64,000 bases of DNA. It comes from Hydnum rufescens UP504. Its lineage: Eukaryota; Basidiomycota; Agaricomycetes; Cantharellales; Hydnaceae. Below the pieces are notes generated by a model. It searched no databases. It saw only the letters and a program-made list of their open reading frames with translations, and was not told where the DNA came from. The first letter of the stretch is position 1. Each line of letters begins with the position of its first letter. A program made the translations under genes and the position numbers. The DNA is taken from positions 64,997-128,996 of the forward strand of contig MU129049.1 in assembly GCA_014904985.1 (NCBI GenBank), in the 5' to 3' direction. Of this stretch, positions 11,763 through 22,602 are shown piece after piece.

Positions 11763-12067
11763 GCTCTAGGTCTCAGCAGTTTCCGGTTTCATGACGGCTG
11801 ATCGACTAGATAGCTCTCTCATTTCGGTGCCTCGCTGACATCTGGAGTTCAATGGGTGTCCCGGGGATCACAGCATCTTCAGTTTCTTCTCCTATCATGT
11901 CTGTAGTAGCTGTACTTGACGCAAGATTTGTGTATGAAATCCTCTTGAATAAATCTTTACCTGTGATAGAACCAACGTTAGGCTCAAAGAAAATCTCAGG
12001 TCTTGTAGATATTCCTTCTTGCTTGCTGTGAATCTATTAGCAGTACACATTCATTTGTATCTTTCTT
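11763..12067. other. 3' flank of M20 copy A
   Basis: The stretch around 11905-11985 (CTTGACGCAAGATTTGTGTATGAAAT and onwards) is shared with the 3' flanks of copy B (about 16765) and copy C (about 20835). It probably holds 3' UTR or duplicated spacer; no gene is seen. Confidence 0.5.
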
Positions 12068-12850
12068 ATGATGGGTAATGCAGATCCAGCTGTGGCCTTG
12101 AAGGGAAAAAAAGGCTTCCAAACCGGGGCCGCAAGGTCTGAGCAACTCGTCCCATCGAAGCCCAGTCATGTGACAAGAGTTCGTCCTTCAGCAGAGGGTG
12201 AAGCACGTCCACAGGCCACAGATGCATCACTGTCGGATGTTCAGAAGGTCATGGTGCTTGAAACTGTTGGAGGGAGGTACAATATGGATTACCTAAGAAA
12301 TGTTGTACCGCCGAATACAGTCCCAGTTCCTGCTTCCGCCCACCATCCACCCGAGCCGTCTACTGTCACGCAAGAGCGAAAGACCACCGACGCATTCAGG
12401 AGGCCTCCAACGAGAAGGCAATGCTCCTTCAGCGGTTAGCTAGATGCACTTTCTGTCACCGGATTGGGTCCGCAGCCGATTCCGATCGGTACTTTAATGT
12501 ACATACGTATTATGTAATGGATTCGGCACCCGCCGCCCATGTCTTTCGATACTTTCTGCCAAGCTGTCCAGTCTTGACTTCTCTGCCAAGCTCGCCACGG
12601 CATCTTCCAGTGGGCCACTTATCGATCGTTGTCCATATCTGCGGCGCTGGCTTTGCTGATGCTGACATCAGCACCTAGCACTCCGAAGAAGATCATTTAT
12701 TCCTCGGCAAACTTTGTTGACCCAGAGGAGCTTGATGTCATCCTTGCTATTGTCGACCGTACTGCCAATCATTTTTCCACTTTCTGCTTGCACAGCGGAG
12801 GTTTCCATGAAATATTCATTCGATGGCTCTGCAATTCCGCCTATCAGGAA
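12068..12850 (+). pseudogene. unrecognised gene, copy 2, interrupted by a solo LTR
   Basis: An open frame from ATG 12068 runs to 12439 and encodes a Pro/Ser-rich protein with the block LETVGGRYNMDYLRNVVPP followed by ERKTTDAFRRPPT. The sequence then continues after the LTR at 12454-12551 with the same order as 3913-4235, including SSANFVDPEELDVILAIV. Frame changes between blocks may be introns or damage. No function can be assigned; the family looks like a coiled or low-complexity protein, not an enzyme. Confidence 0.5.
12454..12551 (+). mobile_element. degenerate solo LTR (98 bp) with 5-bp target duplication CTTTC
   Basis: The block begins TGTCACCGGATTGGGTCCGC and ends TCTTTCGATA, and is a shortened, diverged relative of the 122-123-bp LTRs at 21979, 23499, 24760 and 52652. 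It is flanked by CTTTC at 12449-12453 and 12552-12556. The paralogous site near 3913 (GCACTTTCTGCC) is empty and has one CTTTC, which proves insertion. Confidence 0.85.
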
Positions 12851-14111
12851 GCTTCTTGGTCAGGACAGTAAGATTGTTGATGCAGATAAACTCTCATTTA
12901 ACGATCTCACTATCGGGAAGCCAGCCTGGGGGGCAGGGCTATGAATGTTTACTGCGGGTCATGGCCAAGTATTCTGACACAGGGACACTGGTGTCCCTTT
13001 CATTGCTTCATGATTTCCTCAAGGCTCATTGTTATTACACTGTTACGATCTTGGGTTTCCCGTCATTGCTCGCTGTGATCTTACATGTCGCAAGAAATTC
13101 TACAGTTACCCTGTCGATTTCTGTCACAGTGATCTTTCTGGTGCTGGTGATGTGGTGAAGGAGCAGAAGATAAAGGACGATAACGAAGCTCTTCTATCAT
13201 ACAGTTCAGTCTCAGCGTCGTCCCAATTCCGAGTCTACTCCTTACAGCGACAACCGCTTCAATCCCATAGCTGGGGATACTCGCTGGAACCTCGCTTCTC
13301 AGTATCACTCGCAGCCAGTCCTTCAAGGGATTCCATTCACGCGAGCCACAAATCCCCCCGCATCGTACCCCCACCCGGCGATACCCAAACCGACGTTCAG
13401 GACCAGTCGGTACTCTCAGGGATCTATCTGGAACTGAATCCCCTCTCATCTCATCCGAAACCCTTCGTCTACGACTCGTACGAAAGGCGCTTCCTCCACC
13501 TTATTTTGAGCATCTGAAACTTGTTGAGGCCCAATCCTTTCCTAGAACCTTCACTCGAGCGAACGTGGTGTCAAATGGCTTCGTGAACAAAACCATCCGA
13601 TGCTGCGTCTTCTTCCAGCGTTATCACCAATGGAGACCCGGAACACGGCGACGGGAGAGACCCATTAGCTATAGTGATCAGTTAAGCGTTCCAACTCAAA
13701 TGGGCTTTGCGTGACTGAAATTGGGACAAAGACTCGCGTGCGGCCAGGCTATTTTCGGAGAAACCGGAGCATCGGTACGGCCTTGGACGCTCCGGGGGGT
13801 CGCGCTCGGGCCTTCGTCCGCCACCCATCCGGGCCGGAGAGCCCCGTCCTTTGTGGCACTCTAGATCTAGATATGTCCGTTCGCGATGAAAGGGAATGCG
13901 AAGCCCTGCTGGAATTCATGTGTGAGGGGAAGACAGTTACATATCGCCCTCGCTCTCAGTGTGAATGGGCATTGGATGAGAGCACTAGGTACGGCGTAAC
14001 TGGCCCATCGAGAAGGGTGGCAATGACCGACGTGTGGCTCGGTCCGGGGCGGCAACGAGTACTCCTGAGAGATCCCAGTTCTGGTAATTTGAAACCCATT
14101 TTGTGGCAGCT
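12851..14111. other. intergenic with unassigned coding-like frames
   Basis: Frames continue past the unknown gene (for example KLLGQDSKIVDADKLSF near 12850-12900 and VKEQKIKDDNEALL near 13155-13195) and probably belong to its 3' end. From about 13860 to 14010 the sequence matches the PHF5A/M20 intergenic region at 18060-18180. No further gene is supported. Confidence 0.4.
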
Positions 14112-14180
14112 CTGGACGGATTTCTGACCCCTCTGGGCAGATTTCTGACACCTCCGAGCAGATTTCTGACAGCTTCGGGG
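14112..14180 (-). repeat. 21-bp minisatellite, three units, upstream of M20 copy B
   Basis: Three units of GCAGATTTCTGACACCTCCGA type. Read on the minus strand the unit (GTGTCAGAAATCTGCCCAGAG) is clearly related to the array at 9117-9238, so the two arrays lie in opposite orientation relative to their M20 genes. Confidence 0.7.
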
Positions 14181-14257
14181 CCAGTACTTTGCTATAAGTT
14201 TAGAAACAGAAAATATGCTCGACCGAGTCGCGCGAGCGGAACGCTAATTTGCTCTTG

Positions 14258-16646
14258 ATGGCTGCAGAGAAAGATACCGCTCCAGGATGCTTCCGAGCCC
14301 TTTCCTCCATGATGACGTCCAAAGTAAAGATGTCTTCGCCGAAGGACGACGGTGTTGCGAAGAATATCACTGAACCCAAGGTTGTCTTCCGAGTTCTCAG
14401 TAGGCATTGTCCACTTTTACCAAACTATTCGGTGATTGCTAGGAAAATGATGTGATAGGCCAGTGCTCTGGAATTCCCTGTGACTTGTCTCCTCCAGGGA
14501 CCAAAATATGCACCCTCGAGGAATGCAAGGAAGCACCCCCACCCCAGTACGCTTCTGTAGACAAGACGTCAACTCTCTCCCCCCAAGCTTTAAGGCAGTA
14601 GTGGATAAGTATATCGACTCTTGCTATAACGAATTGAGGGAGTTGAGCCTGAAGATACACGGCAAGTGCACATCGCCGCTAAGGATACACAGGCTTGTTA
14701 CAGAGGGTGCCTAGTCTCATGATTAATGTATAGATTGTCCAGAGCTGGGCTTCGAAGAGGAGTTCGTCCCTAAGCGTCCCTGGATCACCGACTTGATATC
14801 TAATTATCGTACCACTCAGATATGCCCATAAAGTGCTCACGGAATTCATGGAAGCTCACGGGTTCTCTGTCACGCGACATTACCTTGAGCTTAATACCGC
14901 TTGGCGCGCTGCTTGGTCCAACGTCTCTCCTTCGTCCAAAAGATCGGTGCGCACAATCGGGTTCAACAGTGAGATGGATGCCCTACCTGGGATAGGACAT
15001 GCGTGTGGCCACAATCTCATCGCCATGGGTGGCGTAGCTGCGGCGCTTGGCACTAAACATGCGATGGAGAAATGCGGTATTGAAGGAAGTGTAGTTTTGC
15101 TGGGCACACCAGGTTCGTGGGGGCTTCACGCTGCGTTCTAGCTCTGTCAATTCATGGATTGGTTTTCCTCCTCTGGTTTTGTGCAGCTGAAGAGGGTGGG
15201 TATGGAAAGGTAATACTCCTCAAGCGGGGCGCGTACAAAGAAATTGATGTGTGTTTGATGTGCATTCGAAACCTTTTCTTGGAAGAATGAGTGCACAGGG
15301 CTAATGATTCTTGCGATTATAACTTCTAGGATCCATCCTACTCCAGGCCCTGAGCGCAGTGGCACTACTGGATCGTCTTTGGCACTTCAAACGATCGAGG
15401 TGGAATATTTCGGTCATCCGTGCGTTCTACTCAATCGCTTTCAAATCGCAACAGATCAGTTAATTGTCCATTTATATAGAGCCCATTCAGCCCGTGCGCC
15501 CTGGGAGGGCCGGAATGCTCTTGACGCAGCCTTCGTCGCCTATTCGTCTATTTCTGCATTAAGGCAACAAATGAAGGTAGACCGTGTGTCCACTAATAAT
15601 TCCTTCCTATCGTATTGATTACTCTTCTTTTCCTCTACATAGCCGACACATCGTGTTCATGGGATCATTGAGGGTCGGGAGTGGGCTCCGAATAGTACGT
15701 ACATTCTCGCCTTGGGTCCTCGGAGCTGTCTTATGTGTGGTGTCTATGATTGCTTGCAGCAATACCCGACTACTCTAAGATGCGCTGGCTGGTGCGTGCC
15801 CCCACGGCCAAAGAGGTCGAAGTGTTCGCAGAGCGTGTCAAGAATTGTTTCAAGTGCGTTATGCCGCATTTTCTTTATCGCAATGCCCCATGTTCCCTTT
15901 GAGATGTCCTGACATTAATTATTGCCGCACGCCGTGGGCAGGGCAGCTGCGCTGGCTACAGCATGCGAGATGAAGTTTACGGATTACCCTCCTCTTCACA
16001 ATCTTCGACAAAACGATGAACTTGGTCCGTACATCTTGTTTGCATGTGGTTCCATTTCATCGTTCGCTGTTTGACTGATGCTAGGAGATTTTTTTTTGTA
16101 ACCAGCGTCAGAATTCACAGCGGCTATGGAACTCTATGACCGTGTAGTTTTTCCTGACAAGGGAGAACCTGTTGATATCTCAACTGACTTTGTGAGTCTT
16201 TGTGGCCCTTGGGCCAATGTTTGGAACCCCCTGGGCTCATTCAATTTGCTTTGTGTAGGGGAACGTTATCGAGTACAGATACATCGGTACAGTATTGTAA
16301 CATAGACCAGTGATTTCGTTCGTTGATCATTCTTTTCGCCTAACGCCCTATAGAATTACCTGGCCTTCACCCTGGCTATGCGATCCCGACAGTAAAAGAT
16401 GGAGGTAACCACACACGCCAGTTTACTGATTCTGCTGGGGCGGAAGAAGCCCAGGGCATTGCGATAACTGTGGCAAAATGTATCGCTTTGACGGGTCTGC
16501 GCGTCCTGAGCGATGAGGACTTTTATATCAAGGTGCGTATTGACCCATTATCCCCCAGCGGTTCTGTGTGGCCATCTTGAATCTCTCCCATTTGGACCTA
16601 GGTCCGCGAGGCCTTCGAGAAAGGTGGTGGTTCGCACGCTTTCTGA
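14258..16646 (+). CDS. M20-family amidohydrolase (PM20D2/ACY1L2-like), copy B; N-terminus frameshifted
   Basis: The exon order is as in copy C. Metal ligands are kept in GHACGHN, AEEGGYGK, IHPTPGP and GGNHTRQF. Differences include an extra Val (KAVVDKYIDS) in exon 2, and an altered exon before the FGNV block where GTTATCGAGTACAG replaces GTTACATAC but a downstream GT donor in the same phase can still be used. As in copy A, exon 1 (ATG 14258) and the body are out of frame through exon 2, while the ATG at 14508 is in frame with the body. Stop is TGA at 16644-16646. A PHF5A neighbour is missing here although part of its divergent promoter region remains upstream. Confidence 0.72.
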
Positions 16647-17138
16647 GCTCTAGGTCTTGCAATTTCCAGTTCGATGACCGCTGGTAGATAGATGCACTCA
16701 TTTCGCGTCTCGCTGACATCCTGAGTTCAATCGGTGTCCGGGAATCACAATCTTCAGTTTCGTACTTGACGCGAGATTTGTCTATGAAATGTTCTTGAAT
16801 AGACCTTCATCTCATGAAGAACCAAGGCAAATAACACGCAGTTCGACCTCGCACTGAGAGAGGCTGTGAGGTAGGAAATATTTGCACCACTTCTCCAAAT
16901 GGAAGATTCCAGGTGACGCTGCCCAAAAGTAAGCAAATCAAGGTTGTCCACGAGTACCACCCGCGTAAGCTAGTCCAATGAAGGAGCGAAGATTGCCGGA
17001 TGGTTCTTGTGCAGCCGTTTTCGTATTCCATATTCCACATAGAATTGCGGGCATCCTCTTTTGACCTGCTTCCGTGACTGATAAATCTTTCCGCTTTAAC
17101 GGCGGGTGTGGACCTTCGCATATTAGAGTTTGTCATTA
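16647..17138. other. 3' flank of M20 copy B, no gene
   Basis: This holds the duplicated spacer (ACTTGACGCGAGATTTGTCTATGAAAT near 16765) also found after copies A and C, and then unique sequence up to the PHF5A 3' end. Nothing else is supported. Confidence 0.45.
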
Positions 17139-17898
17139 CTAAGAGCCTGAGGGGATACAGCTGATTGGGGTGCCGAAGTGCGTGACTGTCTTATTGAGGC
17201 GATAGTAGTACAAAAAGCTGAAGGAAATTACAAAAGGGCTACCCTTCTTAAACCCTACGCAAGCATGATATGTAAGGTCCAAGGGAAGCGGGTATTACTC
17301 AGACGGGGCAAAGCGACTCACCGAGTTTACGCCGCTCATAGAACAGGTCTGTCCTGCTCGCCCCAAGGTTGACGATCTTGGGACATCCATCTCTGTCTTT
17401 CTCCAATCTGGTGCATTCCGCGCAATAGTATGCATCGGAAATTCCTAACGTGAGAGCATGAGTCAGGATAGAGTATCGTAAAAGGAGCAAGTCCTCCAGG
17501 ATAAATAGGACCAAGTGCGACAATGCGATGAAACCCACCGGGGGAGCCACAGATAATACATCTCCCACCATACGTGCCGAAATTGCACTCGTCACATATA
17601 CGCACGAGGGTTTCTGGACGCACATAGGAATCGCATACAGGACTGCAGCAACCAAGATGAGAACGACAGGGGCGAGAAGGATGGTAGGGAACTTACCATT
17701 TTCCGTCGTCTTTCTCGCAAAGGCGTCCTATGGCTATTTGAGAGAAATGATGCGAGTATGGGTAGGGCACAAACAAATAAGAGACTTACCGATACCAGGT
17801 TGACGCCGACACATGATGAGATCTGGGGAAAGCTTACTGTTAGTGCCGATTCATCCATTGAGTGTAAATATGCGCCTACCTGGGTGGTGTTTAGACAT
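17139..17898 (-). CDS. PHF5A/Rds3-like U2 snRNP (SF3b) zinc-finger protein, copy 1
   Basis: PHF5A (yeast Rds3) is a small nuclear SF3b subunit that holds three zinc knots and helps recognise the branch point. My model is complement(17139..17254, 17322..17444, 17539..17642, 17697..17733, 17790..17822, 17880..17898), with all GT-AG introns. It starts [20 protein letters not shown] and carries [15 protein letters not shown] and [19 protein letters not shown]. Two oddities: CEKC of the family has become CEKD, losing one zinc Cys, and a one-base deletion removes the stop after GFKKG so the frame runs on to 143 aa instead of the usual 110. It lies head-to-head with M20 copy C, 370 bp apart. It may be a decaying or altered duplicate of a functional gene elsewhere. 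Confidence 0.85.
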
Positions 17899-18268
17899 TG
17901 TCTATGTAACGAGTAGACTGGAGAGTGCCGATGACACTGGATTACAAATAAGCCTCGGTCCCGGGATCGGGCCGTCGACACTCTTCGCCCCGCCACACGT
18001 TCGGCTGCCGGAGCGCCCCACCGTCTGCAGCTGCTCTAGAGCACAGATCCACCACAATGAAAGGGGACGCGAAGACCTGCTGTAATTCATGTGTTAGGGA
18101 GAACACAGTCACACATGGCCCCCGCTCTCAATGAACAAGGACAAGAGCACTGACTATGAGTACTGGGCCATCAATAACAGCGCCAACAACCGACGAACAA
18201 ACATGTGGCGGGGTAGAAAACCCTCGGTCCGGCGTCGGCAGATTCCGTAACGGGTATTTCGATTGTCG
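17899..18268. promoter_or_regulatory. divergent intergenic region PHF5A / M20
   Basis: This 370-bp spacer separates divergent start codons and so must hold both promoters. Parts of it recur between PHF5A and M20 in the two later units (about 31411-31700 and 38483-38764) and also upstream of copy B (about 13860-14010), where no PHF5A remains. No TATA box could be fixed with confidence. Confidence 0.55.
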
Positions 18269-20687
18269 ATGGCTGCAGACAAAGATATCGCTCCAGGATG
18301 CTTGCGAGCCCTTTTCTCCATGGTCACATCCAAAATAAAGGGCACGAAGAGGTCTCCACCGAAGGATGAGCGTGCTGTGAAGAATATAACTGAGTCCAAG
18401 GTTGTCTTCCGAGTTCTCAGTAGGCATTATCCACTTTTACCAAACCGTTTGATGATTGCTAGGGAAATGATGTGATGCACCGATGCTATGGAATTCCCTG
18501 CGACTTGTCTCCCCCAGGCACTAAAATATGCACCCTCGAGGAATGGAATGAAACACCCCCGCCACAATACGCTTCCGTAGGCGAGACGTCAACCTTCAGT
18601 CCCGAAATCTTGAAGGCAGTGGATGAGTAGTATCGACTCTTGTAACGCGGAATTGAGAGAATTAAGCATTAAAATCCATGGCAAGTGCAAATCTTCTCCG
18701 GGGGTACCTAGGCATGTGTCACAGAGGGTGCCAAGACTCATGATCAGTGTACAGATCATCCAGAAACGATGTTCGAAGAGAGGTTCGTCTCTAAGCATCC
18801 CCCTGCATTGCCGACTTGATACCTAATGATCATGCCTCTCTCAGATATGCCCATAAAGTGCTCACGGAATTCATGGAGGCTCACGGGTTCTCTATAACAC
18901 CACATTACCTGGGTCTTGAAACCGCTTGGCGCGCTGCTTGGTCCAACGTCTCTCCTTCGTCCAAGAAATCGGTGCGCACAATCGGCTTCAATAGCGAGAT
19001 GGATGCCCTACCAGAGATAGGTCATGCGTGTGGCCACAATCTCATCGCCATGGGTGGCGTAGCTGCGGCACTTGGCACAAAATATGCGATGGAGAAATGC
19101 GGGATCGAAGGAAGAGTAGTTTTGCTCGGCACACCAGGTTTGCGGGGGCTTCATGCTGCGTTGTAACTTTGTCAACTCCCTGATTGCTTTGTCTCCCCTG
19201 GTTGTTGCAGCTGAAGAGGCTGGAAACGGAAAGATAATACTCATCAAGCGTGGCGCATACAAAGAAATGGATGCGTGTTTGATGTGCGTTCGGAACCTTT
19301 TCTTGGAAGAATGGATGCACGGAGCTGATGATTCTCCCGATCATAACTTCTAGGATGCATCCTACGCCAGGTCCCAAACTGAGTGCTGGTACTGGATCGT
19401 CTTTGGCAATTCAACCGATCGAGGTGGAATACTTCGGCCATCCGTACGTTCTACTCTCACTTTGAAATCGCAACGGATCAGTTAATTGTCCATCTATATA
19501 GAGCCCATGCATCCGGTGCACCGTGGGAGGGCCAGAATGCACTTGATGCTGCCTTCCTTGCCTATTCGTCCATTTCTGTACTCAGGCAACAAATGAAGGT
19601 AGACCGTGTGTCCACTAATGATTCCTTTCTATCCCGTTGATTACTCCCCTTTTCCTCTGCATAGCCTACGCATCGTGTTCATGGGATCGTGGAGGGACGG
19701 GACTGGGCCCCGAATAGTACGTACAATCTCGCCTTGAGACATGAGAGCTGTCTTATGTATGGTGCACATGGTTGCTTGTAGTAATACCCGACTACGCCAA
19801 GATGCGCTGGTTGGTGCGTGCCCCCACGGCCAAAGAAGTCGAAGTGTTCGCAGAGCGTGTCAAGAAGTGTTTCGAGTGTGTTATGCCGCATTTCTTCATC
19901 ACAATGCCCCTTGTCCCCTCCATGATGGCTTGATACTAATTGTTTCGCACGGCGTGTGCAGGGCAGCTGCGCTGGCCACTTCGTGTCAGATAAAGTTGGT
20001 AGAACATCCTCTTGTTTACGATCTTCGGCAGAACGACGAACTGGGTCAATATATTTTCCCCGAGATTCTATTTGGTTGTTCCCTGTTCGACTGATACTGG
20101 TTGATTTTTTTTGGTAACCAGCGTCAGAATTTGCAGCGGTTATGAAACACTACGGCGGTGTCGTTATCGCTGACGTGCCAGGTGCTGCTGGTGGCTCAAC
20201 GGACTTTGTGAGTCTTCGTAACCCCTGAGCCGATACTTGGAGACCCTTCGGGCTCATTCAATTTGATTGTGTAGGGGAACGTTACATACGGTATGGCATC
20301 GTAGACAAAACACGACGCGGCTTCATTTGTTCCTCATTTTATTTTATTTTATTTTATTTTTTCGCGTAACCTCCTACAGAATTGCCTGCCCTTCATCCGT
20401 CCTTTGCGATCCCGACAGTAAAAGATGGAGGGAACCATACACGCCAATTTACCGATTCCGCAGCCACGAAAGAAGCGCATGCCATTGCGATATCTGTCGC
20501 GAAATGTATCGCTTTGACGGGTCTCCGCGTCCTGATCGACGGGGACTTTTATGCCAGGGTGCGTATTAGCCCTTTACCTTTACCTCCCGATGACTCTATT
20601 CCACCCAGTGCGTGTTGATCTTGAATCTCTCGCGTTTGGTTCTAGGTCCGCAAAGCCTTCAAAGGTGGCAATTCAGATTCTTTATGA
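18269..20687 (+). CDS. M20-family amidohydrolase (PM20D2/ACY1L2-like), copy C; one frameshift
   Basis: This copy gave the full model: join(18269..18419, 18518..18680, 18755..18782, 18845..19137, 19211..19283, 19354..19443, 19502..19598, 19665..19716, 19782..19875, 19962..20044, 20122..20207, 20275..20290, 20380..20558, 20646..20687). All phases match, giving about 481 aa if one extra base (GAGTAGTATC for GAGTATATC, about 18627) is discounted. Metal and catalytic residues are present: GHACGHN near residue 175, AEEAGNGK near 213, MMHPTPGP near 237, GGNHTRQF near 425. The intron after exon 2 uses a GC donor (G|GCAAGT). An ATG at 18623 lies in frame with the body, so a shorter product lacking the N-terminal extension is possible. 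Family members hydrolyse amides or dipeptides; the substrate is unknown. Confidence 0.8.
20336..20360 (+). repeat. (TTTTA)n microsatellite in an M20 intron
   Basis: About five TTTTA/ATTTT units lie inside the intron 20291-20379 of copy C; the same intron in copies A, B and E has no such run. Confidence 0.8.
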
Positions 20688-21329
20688 GTCCTAGGTCTTG
20701 CAATATCTAGTTCTATGATGACCGATATTCTATGGATGATCTCTTTTTCGGCGCCTCCCTGACATGCAGAGATCAATGGCTGCTACAGGAATCGCAGCAT
20801 CCTCAGTTTTTTCTCTCTATCACAGCTGTGGTGTCAGTACTTGATGCAGGATTGATCTATGAAATCTTCTTGAATAAATCCTTATCTGTAATAGAACCAA
20901 TGGTCAACCTGCAAGGCAAATACAGATGCGCTAGGACTGGCTTTGTAATGTGGAAAATGGAGTTCAACCTTGTACAGAGAGGGGCTGTAAAGTCAGAAAT
21001 ATTTTCACCACTTTTCCAAACAGAAGGTTTCCAAACAGAAGGTTATATGTATGCAGTGCCAATCAAAAGTGAGTAAATGGTGACTCTCCAGGTATGGGCT
21101 AATGCTGGAGTGACCTGAGGCTTAAGGACCATCATTATGTGGCCTCCTGGTGCTTACCCAGGTTATACAAGGACCTTTGGTCAACTTTTGGCAGTGAGGT
21201 TCAATATTTTCAGCTAGTCTTATTGGCTGAACTTGCAAGTTCTTTCAATCCCCAGACTTTGTTTATAACACATTTGCTTCCTCAGAAGCAAACATAGTCT
21301 GCAAAGTGGTCATGTAAGTGTTGGAGTTA
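20688..21329. other. 3' flank of M20 copy C, no gene
   Basis: The segment near 20835-20895 repeats the 3' spacer of copies A and B. A frame at 20732-21076 is open but belongs to this shared spacer and shows no domain, so I do not call a gene. Confidence 0.45.
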
Positions 21330-21552
21330 GTGTTGCCACAACTTGGCTTGACTTGCTTCCAAAGCCAAAGTTGAAATCAGGACTTAACTTGGCTCGACTC
21401 GCACTCAAGCCAATGACTTGTAATATATGTATACCATAAATAGTTAGGCTGAGTCCAGATCAAGTCCTTTCAACAAAAGACTTGGCTTGACTTGGCTCAA
21501 AAAGGACTTGGCTCGGGCTCGAGTCGGCTCAAGCCCAAGTCTTTGGCAACAC
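21330..21552. mobile_element. 223-bp MITE with GTGTTGCCA-type inverted ends and TA duplication
   Basis: The left end GTGTTGCCACAACTTGG and the right end CCAAGTCTTTGGCAACAC are inverted relative to each other with a small gap. TA flanks both sides (21328-21329 and 21553-21554), as for mariner-type MITEs. The inside is built of ACTTGGCTTGACTTGGCTCG-like short repeats and has no frame. Confidence 0.75.
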
Positions 21553-21554
21553 TA

Positions 21555-21978
21555 GTTGGAGTAGGTGGTTATCGGCTACAGTGTATTAGTGTCACGTGCC
21601 CGTTTGTGGGCGGCCTCTACCCCTCACCACTCTTCTGGCCCGCTCTAGGGCCGACCCCTTTTATTATATATAGCATAGGTACTATACATAGTTTCTCACT
21701 GGTTTGTACCTCTGCACCTTTGATCTATTGCATGAGGTTCTTTTCACACAAGTAAGCTGTGCCCACCCATTAATGAGCATCCTTCTGTATCCTGCTCAAT
21801 TTGAAAGATATCCTTCACTTCTTTCTCCATCTCAGAGGGACACAATGAAGTAGTTCCTGAAATTTGAAGCAAAGTGGATGAACAGAAAATTGACACTCTA
21901 GGCATTAATACATTTTGAACCAATTTGAATGAAGATGCAATCCTCACCAAGATTTTCCTTATTCCCTGTAGTTTACAA
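21555..21978. other. spacer before the LTR element, no gene
   Basis: Short frames only. A TATATATAG-like site near 21665-21672 is the only notable signal, with no gene attached to it. Confidence 0.4.
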
Positions 21979-22101
21979 TGTCGAAAAAACTGGTTGGCAA
22001 GAGCCGAATACGTTACATAATACGTATATACACGACGGGGCCACTTATCTAAATACGGACAGGATACGATCGGGATCATCTGCGGACCCAATCCGCTGAC
22101 A
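21979..22101 (-). repeat. 3' LTR of the gag-only element
   Basis: This 123-bp LTR on the minus strand begins TGTCAGCGGATTGGGTCCGC and ends TTTTTTCGACA; it differs from the partner LTR at only a few positions, so the insertion is fairly young. Confidence 0.9.
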
Positions 22102-22357
22102 CTCCCACTCGCAGCGATAACGATCGGGCGGGGGTGTAGCAATAAACAAAGAGAATGCAAGGAAAATGGGGGGGGAACAAGAGGAGTGCTCCCACTGAAG
22201 TAGGAAAAGGCGAGAAAATAAAAGGCAATTTGCTCCCACTTGAGCGAAAAAAATGCAATATTGAGCAGAGAACTCCCACTGGAGCAAATGGACTGGGATG
22301 AGCGAGACAAAAAGATGAAGAACAGAAAAGATGAGGCAGCAGGTATATACTCCCACT
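22102..22357 (-). repeat. five dispersed AGTGGGAG motifs before the 3' LTR
   Basis: Seen on the plus strand as CTCCCACT at 22102-22109, 22189-22196, 22233-22240, 22273-22280 and 22350-22357. The first one touches the LTR and is the likely polypurine tract; the others may be reserve or relic tracts. Confidence 0.7.
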
Positions 22358-22602
22358 GGATTAAAGAACAGAGACATGGCAATAATTACCCCACAATCAC
22401 AAGTACCGTGAGCCGAGAGTTCCAATCTCCCTCGCGCGAGTAATGGTGGATGTCTTGATAGTGTCGTGTGCTGAGAGCTGGACATCCAAATCCCCTCCGC
22501 GCACCCCGATCGACGAGCCGGATCCATGGCAATCCCCTCGCCCAGGCACCACCTCCATCCCACCCAAAAGAAAACATGATGTGAGTACATCCGAGTACTC
22601 TT

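Noticed and set aside
13711..14127. 138-aa frame upstream of M20 copy B
   Set aside because: Most of it is duplicated intergenic sequence (PHF5A/M20 spacer) plus minisatellite; the frame is not kept in the other copies.
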